DNA of 64,000 bases, taken from positions 23,778,001 to 23,842,000 of the forward strand of contig CM062218.1 in NCBI GenBank assembly GCA_031216445.1, read 5' to 3'. Shown here in pieces: positions 1 through 12,311 of the stretch (positions within the stretch are counted from its first letter, which is position 1; each line of letters opens with the position of its first letter). Under the pieces are notes generated by a model. The model saw only the letters and a program-made list of their open reading frames with translations. It did not search any database and had not been told where the DNA came from. This DNA comes from Lateolabrax maculatus. Taxonomy: Eukaryota; Chordata; Actinopteri; Acropomatiformes; Lateolabracidae. Made by a program: the position numbers and the translations under genes.

Positions 1-3000
1 CACACACGTGACACTTCACACACACACCCACACAGACACACTCACATGACATTTCACACACACTCACACACGTCACACTTCTCACACACACGTGACACTT
101 CTCACACACTCAACACTGTACACACTCACGTGACACTTTACACACACTTTACACACGTTACACTTCACACACACACACTTCACACTTTACACTTCTCTCA
201 CACAAACACACACGGGACAGTTCACAAACACGTGACACTTTACACACACTCACGTGACAGACACATGGTACTTCACCCACACTCACATACACACATGACA
301 CTTTACCCACACATGTGACTCTTCATTCACTCACAAGTGACACTTTACACACACACGTGACACTTCACAAAAACACTTCAGGCTACACTTACCACACACA
401 CTACCCTTCAAACACGCACACGCGACACTTCACGAACAAGCACACGTTACACTTAACAGACATACACACAACTTACACTTCACAGACACACACATTACAT
501 TTCACACACACTCACGTGACACTTCTCACACACACACGTGGCACTTCACGCACATTCACATACGGGACACTTCACAGACACACACACTCACTTAGACACA
601 CTCACGTGACACTTGACACACGTGAAACTTCACACACAGTCACACATTTCACACACCTGACACTTCACACATACTCACACACTTCACACATTTGACACTT
701 CTCACCCACCTGACACTTCTCACACACACATGTTTCACACACACACATACGTGACACTTCTCACAAACGTGAAATTTCGCAGACACACACGTGACACTTC
801 ACACACGTGACACACGTGACAATTCACACACACTCGTGACACACACGTGACACTTCACACACACGACACACGACACACGACACTTCACACACGTGACACT
901 TCACACTCACACACGTAACACTTCACACACGCTCATGTGACACTTCACACACACAACTCACACTTCACACACACGTGACACTTCACACACTTGACTCTTC
1001 ACTCACTCACACACGTGACACTTTACACACACGTGACACTTCACACTTACACATGACACTTCACACAAACACACGTGACACTTCACACACGTGACACACA
1101 CGTGACACTTCACACACACTCATGTGACACTTCTCACACACACGGCACGTCACGCACATTCACATATGGGACACTTCACAGACACACACACTCACTTAGA
1201 CACACTCACGTGACACTTCACACACGTGAAACTTCACACACAGTCACACATTTCACACACGTGACACTTCACACACGCTCACACACTTCACACACGTGAC
1301 ACTTCACACACGTGACACACGTGACATTCACACACACTCGTGACACTTCACACACACGACACTTCACACACGTGACACTTCACACTCACACACGTAACAC
1401 TTTACACACACACGTGACACTTCACACTTACACATGACACTTCACACAAACACACGTGACACTTCACACTCAAGTGACACTTCACACACACAGACACGTG
1501 ACGATTCACACAATCATACACACACGACACTTCACACAGACACACTCACGTGACACTTTACACACTCCCACACTTCACGCACATGACACTTCACACACAC
1601 GTGACAATTCACACAAATGTGAGACTTCACACAGCTGACAATTCACACACACACACACTTCACACACGTGACACTTCACACACACAAATATTCGTGACAC
1701 TTCACACATGTGACACTTCACGCAGTCACGTTACACTTCACACGTAACACAAACGCTACACTTCAAACACGCACACGCTACACGTCATGAACACGCACAC
1801 GTTACACTTCACGAGCATGCACATTACTCTCCTCACACACACGTTACATTTCGCACAGAGACAAGTTACACTTCACGCACGTTACACTTCACACAAACGT
1901 ACATACACACAACACTTCACACATAAATACAGACACGTGACACTTTACTCACACACATACACATGTGACACTTAACACACAAGTGACACATCACACACGT
2001 GACATTTCACACAAACACACTTTTGTGACATTTCACACAAACGCATGTGACACTCACACACACAGACAAATCTCACACACGTGACACTTCACACACACAG
2101 ACACACGTGACACTTCACTCAAAAACACGTGACATTTCGCACACACGTGACACAAACCCACACACATAACACTTCACACACATGTGACACTTCACACACA
2201 CGCACGTGACACACACGTGACACTTCACACACGTGACACTTCACACACACGCACGTGACACACACGTGACACTTCCCAAAAGTGACACACACAGACTGCA
2301 CTTCACACAAACACGTGACACTTCACACACACACGTGACACTTCACACACACGTGACACTTCTCACACACGTGACATTTCGCAGACACACGTGAAACTTC
2401 ACACGCGTGACACACGTGACAATTCACACACACTCGTGACACACGTGACACTTCACGCACACGTGACACACACGACACTTCACACTTGTGACACGTCTCA
2501 CACACGTAACACTTCACACACACTCATGTGCCACTTCACACACACAACGCACACTTCACACTTCACACACACTCTCGTGACACACATGACATTTCACACA
2601 CACGTCACACACGTGACAGTTCACACACTTGACTCTTCACTCACTCACACATGTGACACTTTACACACACGTTACACTTCACACATACACATGACACTTC
2701 ACACACACGTGACACTTTACACACATAAGTGACACTTCACACACATACACACGTGACACCTTACACACGTGTCACTTCACACACACTCACACACGTGATA
2801 CTTCACACATGTGACACTTCACGCAGTGACGTTACATTTCACACGTAACACAAACGCTACACTTCAAAAACGCACACGCTACACTTCCCGAACATGCACA
2901 CGTTACACTTCACGAGCATGCACATTACACTCCTCACACACAAGTTACACTTCAGATACAGACACGTTACATTTCACACACAGACACGTTACACTTCACA

Positions 3001-4500
3001 CAAACACGCATGTTACACTTCACACAAATGTACATACACCAATGACACTTCCCACACAAATACACACACGTGACACTTCACTCACACACACATACACATG
3101 TGACACTTCTCACACAAGTGACACTTCACACACGTGACATTTCACACACACACACTTTTGTAACATTTCACACAAACGCATGTGACACACACGACAAATC
3201 TCACACACGTGACACTTCACACAAAAACATGACATTTTGCACACACACGTGACACTTCACACACACACGTGACACATACACACACGTGACACTTCACACA
3301 CACGTGACACAAACGCACACGTGACACTTCACACACACGTGACACAAACGCACATGTGACACTTCCCAAAAGTGACACACACAGACTGCACTTCACACAC
3401 ACACTCACGTGACACTTCACACAAATACGTGACACACACTTGACACTTGACACACTCACACACACGTGACACTTCACACACACTTGACACACACGTGACA
3501 CTTCACACACATTCACATACACACGTGATACTCTACTAACACACATACACACATGACAATTCACACACATACACACGTGACACTTCACAAACGTGACAAT
3601 TCACACACTCACATACACACACATGATACTTCACTGACACTCACACACTTCATACACACACGTTACCCTTCACACACACTCACATACACACGTGACACTT
3701 CAAACACACGTGATACTTCACAAACACACACATACAAACACGTGACACTTCACACACACATACACACACGTAACACTTCACACACACTCACATGACACTT
3801 CTCACACACGACACTTCACACACACTCACGTGACACACGTGACACTTTACACACACATCACACACGTGACACTTCACACACGTGACACTTTACACACACG
3901 TGACACTTCACACACACGTGACACGTAACACACAGACACGTAACACTTCACACACACGTGACACTTTACACACAGTCACGTGACACTTCACACACACTTC
4001 ACGCTACACTTACCACACACGCTACACTTCAACACGCACACGCTACACTTCAAACACGCACATGCTACACTTCACAAACATGCACACGTTACACTTCACA
4101 GACACACAAACATTACATTTCACACTTCACACACGTGACACTTCACACACGTGACACTTCTCACACACACACAGGTGACACTACACACACATACATGTGA
4201 CACTTCTCACACACACGTGATACTTAACTCACACACATACACACGTGACACTTCTCACACACGTGACACTTCACACACACATACACATGTGACACTTCAC
4301 ACACACATACACACATGACACTTCACACAGACACACTTCACACACTCACACACTTCACACGCGTGACACTTCACACACACTCACACACTTCACACACGTG
4401 ACACTTCACACACACAAATATATGTGACACTTCACACATGTGACACTTCACACAGTCACGTTACACTTTACACGTAACACACACACTACACTTCAATCAC
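1..4500. repeat. CACGTG-rich satellite array, left block
   Basis: The whole stretch is built from variants of an approximately 18-bp unit, CACACGTGACACTTCACA. The variation is mostly in the length of the CA run and in single substitutions such as CACGTT, CTTTAC or CTTCTC. Most units carry the palindrome CACGTG. Longer variant blocks recur inside it, for example the block with GAGCATGCACATTA near 1813 and 2914. Long reading frames on both strands are translations of the repeat (His/Thr-rich on plus, Cys/Val-rich on minus) and are not genes. The same family fills 48075-64000, so the window is flanked by one satellite type. Confidence 0.95.
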
Positions 4501-4506
4501 GCACAC

Positions 4507-5178
4507 AAATGGTGCACTTCTACGCTGCCCTCATCAAGTCCATCCTCACCTCCTCCATCACCATCTGGTATGCTGCTGCTACTGCCAAAGACAAGGGCAG
4601 ACTGCAGCGTATCATTTGCTCTGCAGAGAGAGTGATTGGCTGCAATCTACCATCTCTGAAGATCCTGTATGCCTCCAGGACCCGGAGGCATGCAGGGTAT
4701 ATTGTGGCTGACCCCTCCCACCCCAGACAAAATTTGTTTGAGACTCTCCCCTCTGGCAAGAGGCTGCGGTCCATCAGGACCAAAACCTCTCGCCACAAGA
4801 ACAGTTTCTTCCCGTCTGCAGCCAGCCTGATCAACAAGGCCCGTGAACCCCATTGACACGGACCCTTATCCCCTCCCCAAACAGACACTACGCATTACAT
4901 TAACGCACAGACCCCCGGCGTAATGCGTTACAGTAATGCACACTTGTGGACTACAGTTTATACTTCTGCACAGTTTTAGTTTTATTCATTATCATCTAGA
5001 AAAAGATTTATTGCACACATGTAGTCATATTTTTTCATATTCTGTACTGTAAATTATATTTACTACTACTTAGAACTAGTACTCTAGTACTTTAATACTA
5101 CTCCATTTATGCATACGCTGACCTGTGCACCTTGCATTACTTGTCTGTACTTTCTTTACGATTCTGATTCCGAAGTCT
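4507..5178 (+). mobile_element. 5'-truncated LINE 3' end
   Basis: A unique segment interrupts the satellite. Its first 350 bases encode the C-terminal tail of a non-LTR retrotransposon ORF2, and the rest is an AT-rich 3' UTR without a long poly-A. The left junction follows satellite sequence directly, which fits 5' truncation by target-primed reverse transcription. To the right the satellite continues in the opposite orientation, so this LINE sits at an inversion boundary. Assignment to the L2/CR1/Jockey side of the LINEs is inferred from the protein tail. Confidence 0.8.
4508..4855 (+). pseudogene. LINE ORF2 C-terminal fragment
   Basis: An open frame of about 115 codons ends at a TGA. It lacks the reverse transcriptase core and keeps only the region after it. 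Visible landmarks are ILTSSITIWYAA, LQRIICSAERVIGCNLPSL, ADPSHP, LFETLPSGKRLRSIRTKTSR and the NSFFPSA motif near the end. This order (SxxTxW, then QRxxxxAxxxIG, LPS, DPSHP, LPSGRR, NSFFP) is the usual end of fish L2-like ORF2 proteins, and the intact-looking relative at 46958-48000 shows the same order. It cannot encode a working enzyme. Confidence 0.85.
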
Positions 5179-5179
5179 A

Positions 5180-5585
5180 ACGTGTGCGTGTGTGTGAAGT
5201 GTAACGTGTGTGTGTGTCTGTGTGTGTGAAGTGTATCACGTGTGTGTGAAGTGTCGTGTTTGTGTAAAGTGTCACGTGTGTGTGTTTGTGTGAAGTGTCA
5301 CGAGAGTGTGTGTGTGTGTGAAGTGTCACGTGTGTGTGAAGTGTCACGTGTGTGTGTAAAGTGTCACGTGTGTGTTTGTGTGAAGTGTCACGAGAGTGTG
5401 TGTGAGAAGTTTCATGTGTATGTGCGTGTGAAGTGTCACGTGTGTGAAGTGTGTGTGTGTGAAGTGTCACGTGTGTAAAGTGTGTGTGTGAAGTGTCACG
5501 TGTGTGTGAAGTGTCACGTGTGTAAAGTGTGTGTGTGAAGTGTAATGTGACTGCATGAAGTGTCACATGTGTGAAGTGTCACGTA
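5180..5585 (-). repeat. CACGTG satellite in reverse orientation, part 1
   Basis: The sequence reads TGTGTGAAGTGTCACGTG on the plus strand, the exact complement of the flanking array. It is the same satellite family turned round. It begins right after the LINE tail and ends at a T-rich stretch that belongs to a SINE. Confidence 0.95.
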
Positions 5586-5587
5586 TA

Positions 5588-5905
5588 TTTTTTTTTATTA
5601 TTTATTTTTTTATTTAACTTTATTTATCACCCAAGTGTGAAATTATTTCTCCGCATTTAACCCATCCAGTGGCACCTGTACGAACACACACATGCACATG
5701 CACAGGGTCACACAAAGAGACAGGTGCCATATTCACACTGGAGCGGTGGGCAGCAGTTCACAGCGCCCGGGGAGCAATTGGGGGTGCGGTGCCTTGCTCA
5801 GGGGCACCTCGGCCGTGGCAAGGTGGGACTGCCACCCCGCCAGTTGTCAGTCCACCAATCTTCGGGAGGGAGAGCGGGGATCGAACCTCCAACCTTGGGT
5901 TATTT
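5588..5905 (-). mobile_element. tRNA-derived SINE (minus strand)
   Basis: Read on the minus strand the element starts near 5905 with GGTTGGAGGTTCGATCCCCG, which contains a good RNA polymerase III B box (GGTTCGATCCC). A body follows with GACTGACAACTGGCGGGGTG, GCACCGCACCCCCAATTGC and GGTTAAATGCGGAGAAATAA, and it ends in an A-rich tail (T-rich at 5588-5615 on plus). The body matches a layout often met in fish genomes, from general knowledge. No convincing A box precedes the B box, so the 5' end is probably truncated. The element is inserted into inverted satellite, which resumes at 5906. Confidence 0.75.
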
Positions 5906-6040
5906 GTGTGTGTGAAGTGTGTGTGTGTGAAGTGTCACCTGTGTGAAGTGTCACATTTGTGTGAATTGTCACGTGTGTGTGAAGTGTCACGTGCGTGAAG
6001 TGTGTGAGTGTGTGAAGTGTCACGTGTGTATGTGTGTGTA
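5906..6040 (-). repeat. CACGTG satellite in reverse orientation, part 2
   Basis: This continues the reverse-oriented satellite (TGTGAAGTGTCACGTGTGTG) after the SINE. It stops at about 6040, where unique sequence begins. Confidence 0.92.
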
Positions 6041-7850
6041 GTTCTTTTTATGTCTGCCTCGTAAAGCACTGGCGACATACATTGTGCGCAGTTGCCGGTG
6101 ATTGTTTCTGCTCAGGCCTAGCTCATCTCCAATAAGCATATAGTCAGCAATTTTTTTCTTTTTCCATAACCAGCCAATTATGTAATTATTATAAATAAAT
6201 ATGCATGCGGGCTGGGCATAGTAATATGCATGACACAATAATAAAAATATCATTCATTCATTCACATGCCACTTGGTCATGGTCACATTTTCTCTGGGTA
6301 ATGTCTAGTGAGCTTCTAATGTAATTTTGATTTAATGTGAAGAAAATGGATGGATGAAAAAACATAAAAGGTATTTGAAGGGATTAAAAACACATTTTTT
6401 AAAAGCAATAATGAAAACTATAAAAAACTAAAAAACATGCTCATAAATTCAAAAGAGAAGATAGATCAAGGATATGTTTATGATACTAGAGGGACAATTT
6501 GTGGTACAGCCAGTACTAACAAGTAAGTTGGCTTGTCCATTATATGTCTTGCTGTTGTTCTAGTGTTTTTGTTTTTGAATTCAGTGACAGGTCACTAATT
6601 TTTTTGCTGTATGTCAAAGCCACTCTTCAAGACTTAATGAAGAATGTAGAAAATAATGACCTCCCTGGTTGAAGAGATTTCAGAGTACAGACAGTGGTAA
6701 TGAGTTCCCAGTTCTTGGAGGTGTGAGAAGTCAGGGGAGGAGGCTGATATCTGCCTGCATCCCCATCAGACCATCATTCACACTTTTAATTGGTGTTTAT
6801 GTTGCATTAATTATAACCCAGATACAAAATAAAACTTTAAACTTTTTCATCATAATATGCTATTTCCAATAAGGAACACACAACTTTAGTTGCCAAAAAT
6901 AGCGTGATAACTCATATTGTGTAGCAACTCCTGGCCTTTTCTATATGTAGCATGCATATAGCATGTCTGCATATTTGATTGTACTTTTTCCCACAGGATA
7001 ACGACATACAACTGATATGGACTGGGGAACCTTTTTGCACATGATATTTACTGACATAATGCATTTGTATCACTGATGCGTCTTAAGCCATAAGATCACT
7101 GACTTACTGCTGCTGTGCAAATACTTTCTTATCTTGCTTCCTGAGCTGTGAATACATATAATTTTTTATCACTAAATTGAGAAATGGTTGTAGTAGTATT
7201 ATCCTTATGAAGTTTGGCACTCTGGTGTATCCGTAGTAAATGTGTGCTGGTGTTTATGGTGTTGATCACATACATGCCCCATGTCCCTCTTAACTAACTG
7301 TGCAACAGAGTACATACATTTAAAATATTGAGGGTTTCACCCAAAGTTTTATACATCTGGTGTTTTAAGTTTTAAAGTTCTTTGTAATGTGCCCCTACGA
7401 TTACAGTCATTGGCAATGAAAATCTCAAACTGCTCTACTACACATGTATTGCTGGGGACCCAAGGACGTGCAATGTCAACTTTGGTGCAATTTGAACACA
7501 CAACATAAACAAGCGACCAGCTATCTATGCAGTACGCCGCACACAGGAAGCAAAAAAGTACCGCAAAGCTCTGCCTGCTTCCTTTCAAAGCCCATGTTAA
7601 CCAGTTGGGCTCTTCATAGTTTGTATTTATCACTTCTGTAAGTGATTGTGTTTATTAAATTATGTAAGCCTGCTTGTTCCACATATTTATCAGTTGTGTC
7701 TAAACAGAGTGAGAGAGAAGAGCAGACACACACACAAGCAGAAAGAGAGACAGATTGGGTCCTCAGCAATACATCTGCTAAGTGTGAAGTCATTCAGATG
7801 AGCGATTCTCAAGAACGCTTCAAGCAGCCATAATGTGGTTCTTGACAATG
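6041..7850. other. Non-coding, no feature recognised
   Basis: AT-rich sequence with only short, unconvincing reading frames. It holds a short ATTC repeat near 6250 and a GGATGGATG motif near 6350. No protein similarity, RNA gene or complete transposon was recognised. Confidence 0.6.
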
Positions 7851-7853
7851 ATG

Positions 7854-7955
7854 CAAGCTGCACTTCCGGGGGCCAAGAAATCATCCTGCTCCAAATGGGC
7901 ACACATTCCTAGCAGGCATGCGCTTCGAACGGCCATGCCCTGAACAGGTGCTGCA
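7854..7955. repeat. Diverged dispersed repeat, copy 1
   Basis: This segment resembles 9938-10023 in the same orientation. The two share AGAAATCATCCTG exactly and then close versions of CACATTCCTAGCAGGCAT and CGAACGGC. The two copies flank the decayed LINE at 8080-9580. The family was not identified. Confidence 0.5.
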
Positions 7956-8079
7956 CTAATATATATAAAGAAGAGAAACAAACATATACATATAAATACA
8001 TGAATAAAACAGAATAGAATACTGTGGTAAGAAGGTTGTGCAGTTATGTGCAAAATGAAGACTTGTGCAGACAGACAGC

Positions 8080-9580
8080 TTATGGTCAGGTAGAATATAC
8101 AGAGATGTAAACAAATGTAAAGTATAAAGTATATCAGTGGGAGTGCCTAGTGTATCCTAGAGATGAGCTCGAGACCTCAAAGGTTCAACAGTCTAATGAC
8201 CTGTCTCTGAGCTTGGTGGTGCAAGAACGGATGCTGACCCCAACTGTGCAGTAATGTTTGCACATTACTGCAGTTAGGGTGATTGGGGTCTTTGATGATC
8301 CTGTTGGCATTAATTCCTGCACCACTGGGTGTAGAGGTCCTCCATGGAAGGCAGCTCTGTCCTGGTGATGTGCTGCGCAGTTTTAACCAATTGCCATACC
8401 AGGAAGTGATTCAGCCAGTCAGGATACTCTCAGTTGTACACCTGTTGACGTTGCATAGTATCCTGGGGTCCATATTGAGCCTTTTCAGCAAGGAAGAAGA
8501 AGAGCCGTTGTCTTTATGTTTGAGTGCCAGTGTTGAGAGGATGGGGTGGTGACTATCCATACAGCCTGGAGTCTACCTGTCCGAAAGTTAAGGATCCAGT
8601 CACAGAGATCACCATGGTCACCTTGAGGTTGAGGTCCTTGAGCTTACTTTCGAGCTTGGAGGGCACAATGGTACTGAATGCTGAACTGTAGTCAGTAAAG
8701 AGCATTCTCACATATTTGTGTTCCTCAGGTCCAGGTAGGAAAGGGCAGTGTGGAGAGCTAGGGCAAAGGCATTATCTATAGACCTGTTTGGCTTTTATGG
8801 AAATTGTAGTAGGTCCAGTGAGTCAGGAGCTAACTGCTCAAAGAACTTCATGATGGTGGAGGATCATTTTGTACTTTGTCAGCTTGGAAGATGTTCCCAA
8901 AGTGTGCATAGAAGGTGTTCAGTTCATCTGGGAGAGGTGTAGACATTATCTCAGTACTGATAGTTTTCCTTTTGTAGTCTGTAATAGTTCTTTGGCCAGC
9001 CCACATGTTCCCTGTGTTGTCTCTTATTTCTTAATTGTGATTCTGTGATACCTCAGCAGGACTTTCCTCAGGTTGGTGCTGTTAATATCCCCGGCCACAA
9101 TAAAAGAAGACTCCAGCCGTGAGGTCTCAGTCCTGTTGATAACTCTATACAACTCGTCCAGTGCTTGGTTGGTATTGAGATAAGGATGACATCTGATCAT
9201 CAACAGCCGATAAAAAAGTCCACATCTGAGTAGCACTAGGTTTGACCATACAGTAAACACCAGATTTTATTGTCAGGTCCAGGTGGTGATGGAAGAGGTC
9301 CTCTGGAACAATGGCCAAGTTTGGGATCAAACGGTCCGACCAAGTCTCTGTGAATGCCATAACATTATAGTTCTTATTGTTATGTTGAAAAGCCATCCTG
9401 CTCCTGAGTTCATGTAGTTTATTGTTCATCGACAGGACATTTGCTAGAAGAATACTTGGTAGAGGAGGCCTGTTTGCAGATGTACACAGCCCTCGGTTTT
9501 CCAGGTACGGCAATAGGTAATTCCAGTCATGGATTGTCGCCCTCATTGATCGTAGTAAGAAAGTGTTGTCCACCAACGAT
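8080..9580 (-). mobile_element. Decayed L2-like LINE (endonuclease and RT remnants)
   Basis: Minus-strand translation in scattered frames gives pieces of a non-LTR retrotransposon ORF2 in the right order from right to left. Between 9576 and 9145 lies an N-terminal endonuclease-type segment (RPPLPSILLANVLSMNNKL, then TETWSD). Near 9070-9100 lies an AGDINSTNLRK-like piece. Around 8690-8640 an RT segment reads DYSSAFSTIVPSKL, and at 8400-8330 a C-terminal piece reads LVKTAQHITRTELPSMEDL. The frame is broken many times and parts are missing. It is related to the better preserved LINE at 46628-48003. It is not functional. Confidence 0.75.
9145..9576 (-). pseudogene. LINE apurinic endonuclease fragment
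   Basis: An open frame of about 143 codons without a true beginning or end. The segment from about residue 38 to 95 carries the N-terminal endonuclease landmarks LLANVLSMNNKLHELRSR and MAFTETWSD. In this enzyme class the asparagine of the first motif and the E-T-W of the second lie in the active site. A short continuation in another frame (9024-9145) shows AGDINS, corresponding to the GDFN-type motif. The frame break between them and the missing remainder make it a relic. Confidence 0.7.
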
Positions 9581-9937
9581 TACATGTGCAAAAGTTGTTC
9601 TCTATCATATTGTATGATAGGGCCTGCTTAGGCAGTGTGCATGTTGCAAAAAAGTCCAGTAAAAGCAAACGGTTACTCGGTTACTCTGCCATGCTGCAAG
9701 AGTTCAGTCTCCTGTTCAAATACATATTTACAAATTACTTTACCAATGTAATGCACATTTGCAGATTCTTGTACATATTCACAAATCTGAGAACACGTTT
9801 ACAGATTCTTGTACACATTCAAATTGCTGCATATATGGATTAAGATACAACTCCCCACACGTATTCCCAAATAATATTGCTACAATGATACTCCCACATA
9901 GGATCAATACATTCTTGGTTTTGGTTTTTTCGTTGAA

Positions 9938-10023
9938 GATGCTGCAAGCAGAAATCATCCTGTTCTGAATGTGGACACTTTCCTAGCGGGCATTCGCTAT
10001 GAACGGCATCAGAACATCTACAC
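9938..10023. repeat. Diverged dispersed repeat, copy 2
   Basis: Partner of 7854-7955. The shared core is AGAAATCATCCTG, followed by CACTTTCCTAGCGGGCAT and GAACGGC. Similarity by eye is roughly 70 percent with a few indels. Confidence 0.5.
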
Positions 10024-10049
10024 CTTCCAATAAATGTATAGCCCATGGT

Positions 10050-11150
10050 TGAAATAGCCCATGGTTGACTACTTCATTCAATGGCACTGAACTAGACCTG
10101 CTATGAACCATAAGAACTCAGTAAAAATGCTAATTCATGCAGAAGTCTTCTAAGGCAGTAAGGGGAAGTCTATAAGAAGCTGTTGCATTGCTTCTATTAT
10201 GTCTTGTGTTGTGGTTCTTCCGATGGAGGGCCCCTGTAAAGTGACTTTATTTGCAGTTTATGTCTGATGATATCTGATTGATATTTTTCCTTTAATGTGT
10301 TAAAGGTTTCTACCTTTGCAAACATTAAAAATATAAGGCATTAAGTTACCACACACTTTAAAGTCTTAGCTTTACATTTTCAAATCCTGTCAATTTTAAA
10401 TTATAAAAATTCACTTTTAATCTTTTAAATCCATTAATACTATGTAATGAATTTTGAAGGGATGTTCACTTCCTACTGCGCCATCCTACTGTATCCACTG
10501 GCACAGACTGTCCAACTTTACTCCCTGAGGGTCTATTATTTAACCCCTCTGACTTCAATGGCCACAGAAACTGACTCCATACAGTAAATACAGTACAGCA
10601 GAAACTCCATACTGTCCAGCTGACAATAGAAGGTAAGTGTGGGATTGGAGTGCAACTGTGTTTAAATATGCTTGTGAAGCCTGAATTTGTATTTTTACTT
10701 ACTGTTAATGGTTCAGCTTGTAGCAGTCATATATACCGTATATACACAGTATATACTGTATACAGTATGTTTATAATCTATACATTTATTGCATAGTGAA
10801 GATGTTCTGATGTCAAGAAAGAGCTTGCCCTTACCTCCCTTGGTGTCATTGTGACCAACACCACATTACAATAAACTAGAAACTGAGTTTATTGGTTCCC
10901 TTTTACAAACGAACATTGTGTCTTCTAGCATATTTCCCTAAATGAAATGCAGTATACTGTAAATTTTACTGTTTGGTAAAATGTTGACAGATATATCCCA
11001 CTCTTCATAGTTAAATATAACAGTCCTCATTAGAATTAGGTTTATCATAGTGAAAGTTTAATTTACTTTGAAATTAAGAAATATTGACCGAAAAAGCTGT
11101 TGGTCAAAAGCTAGCATCAGGACCATCTCATTCCATTCCCGAATTCATCA
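10050..11150. other. Non-coding region upstream of the TAAR1-like gene
   Basis: No coding signal. A short AT-rich segment of overlapping TATAC/GTATA palindromes lies at about 10730-10775 (ATACCGTATATACACAGTAT and what follows) and could form hairpins. Promoter elements for the receptor gene may lie here, but none could be assigned with confidence. Confidence 0.5.
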
Positions 11151-11171
11151 TTCTCTTTTCCCTCCAAACAG
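11150..11171 (+). promoter_or_regulatory. Candidate splice acceptor just before the TAAR start codon
   Basis: A pyrimidine-rich run (TTCTCTTTTCCCTCC) is followed by AAACAG and then immediately ATGG. This is a good 3' splice site, which suggests an upstream non-coding 5' UTR exon whose intron ends exactly at the start codon. It could also be chance. Confidence 0.45.
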
Positions 11172-12158
11172 ATGGAGCCAGTGCTCTGCTATGAGTCCAG
11201 AAACAGTTCATGTCTGAGGACCATCTATCCCTTGCCCATGCACATCACCCTCTACATGATTCTAGGGGTCACAGTCATCCTAACAGTGTGTGGAAACCTT
11301 TTGGTCATCATCTCAATTGCCTATTTTAAGCAGCTCCAAACTCCAACCAATTACCTGGTTGTTTCTCTGGCTGTGTCTGATCTTCTTTTAGGGTTTTTAG
11401 TCATGTTTCCCAGTATGATTCAATGTGTAGAGTCCTGCTGGTATTTCTTCTGTAAAGTCTACATGAATTCTGATGTCATGTTGTGTACAGCATCAATTCT
11501 AAATCTGTTATTCATATCACTTGACCGACACTATGCTGTTTGTCATCCTCTTGTATACAGAAGAAAAATATCTGTCAATGTTGTGTTGATCATGATTCTG
11601 CTCAGCTGGAGTATTTCAGCTTTCATAGGCCTTGGAATGATTTTTCTGAAGTTTAATATTTGGGGGATTGAGGAGTTCTACTATAACCACATTGCGTGTG
11701 AAGGAGGTTGTGTTTTGTTTCAGAGTGGAATGTCAAGCACAGTCTCTTCAGTACTTTCCTTTTACATTCCAGGAATAATAATGCTTGGTGTTTACCTGAA
11801 AATTTTCCTAGTGGCACGGAGACAGTTGTGCAGCATACAGAATGCAAACTGTATGAGATCAGTAAGAATATCAAATACAAGCCAGACTAAAGCCACTAAA
11901 ACACTTGCTATCATAATGGGGGCATTTCTTTCTTTTTGGACTCCCTTTTATGTCTGTAACATCATTGATCCCTTTATTAGTTACTTAACACCACCAGCAT
12001 TGTTTGAAACATTTGTATGGGTGGGCTACTTGAATTCTACTGTGAACCCTATAATCTATGCATTCTTTTACAGTTGGTTCAGAAAGGCATTTCAGTTATT
12101 CACTTCAGGTAACATCTTTAAATCTGACATTTCCGAGACAACACTTTTCCCAGGATAA
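11172..12158 (+). CDS. taar1-like: Trace amine-associated receptor, TAAR1-like
   Basis: An intact coding exon for a 328-residue class A G protein-coupled receptor of the plasma membrane. TAARs sense biogenic amines and usually couple to Gs. The N-terminus has Cys6 and Cys14 around an N-glycosylation site at Asn11. Seven membrane segments follow, with Asn42 (1.50), Asp70 (2.50), Cys94 and Cys180 for the usual disulphide, Asp101 (3.32, the amine-binding residue), Pro200 (5.50), FWTP at 255-258 and Pro293 (7.50). Residues 288-303 (NSTVNPIIYAFFYSWF) fit the TAAR signature in TM7 exactly. The third intracellular loop is short. The family's DRY motif reads DRH (118-120). Position 5.42 is Ser, so this is not a diamine-type receptor. 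The CEGGC motif in loop 2 and the C-terminal IFKSD-like tail favour TAAR1. The length is slightly below the common 335-345. A phylogeny would fix the subtype; TAAR membership itself is clear. Confidence 0.9.
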   Translation: MEPVLCYESRNSSCLRTIYPLPMHITLYMILGVTVILTVCGNLLVIISIAYFKQLQTPTNYLVVSLAVSDLLLGFLVMFPSMIQCVESCWYFFCKVYMNSDVMLCTASILNLLFISLDRHYAVCHPLVYRRKISVNVVLIMILLSWSISAFIGLGMIFLKFNIWGIEEFYYNHIACEGGCVLFQSGMSSTVSSVLSFYIPGIIMLGVYLKIFLVARRQLCSIQNANCMRSVRISNTSQTKATKTLAIIMGAFLSFWTPFYVCNIIDPFISYLTPPALFETFVWVGYLNSTVNPIIYAFFYSWFRKAFQLFTSGNIFKSDISETTLFPG

Positions 12159-12311
12159 ATTGATGCAATCCATAAGCTTCTGATAAGTGGATTTTACAGA
12201 AAAAAGGTTGGTTGAAAAACAGGTCTAGAAATGTGGCAATCATTTTGCTCCCATTGATTTGCCAATGGGCCAACTGTAAAGACCAATGTTAAGGTCTTTA
12301 CAGTCTTTACA

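Noticed and set aside
46..695. His/Thr-rich plus-strand frames (TLHTHVTLHTH) as possible histidine-rich proteins
   Set aside because: They are produced by the same satellite on the other strand; the composition follows from CACAC/CTTCAC units.
2119..2523. Cys-rich minus-strand frames (KCHVCEVSRVC repeats), here and throughout 48-64 kb, that look like metallothionein- or zinc-binding proteins
   Set aside because: They are the translation of TGTGTGAAGTGTCACGTG units. They have no start context or codon bias, and they occur wherever the satellite lacks a stop by chance.
5870..5892. An intact tRNA gene on the minus strand near the B box
   Set aside because: There is no A box and no cloverleaf; the B-box-like sequence belongs to a SINE whose 5' end is truncated.
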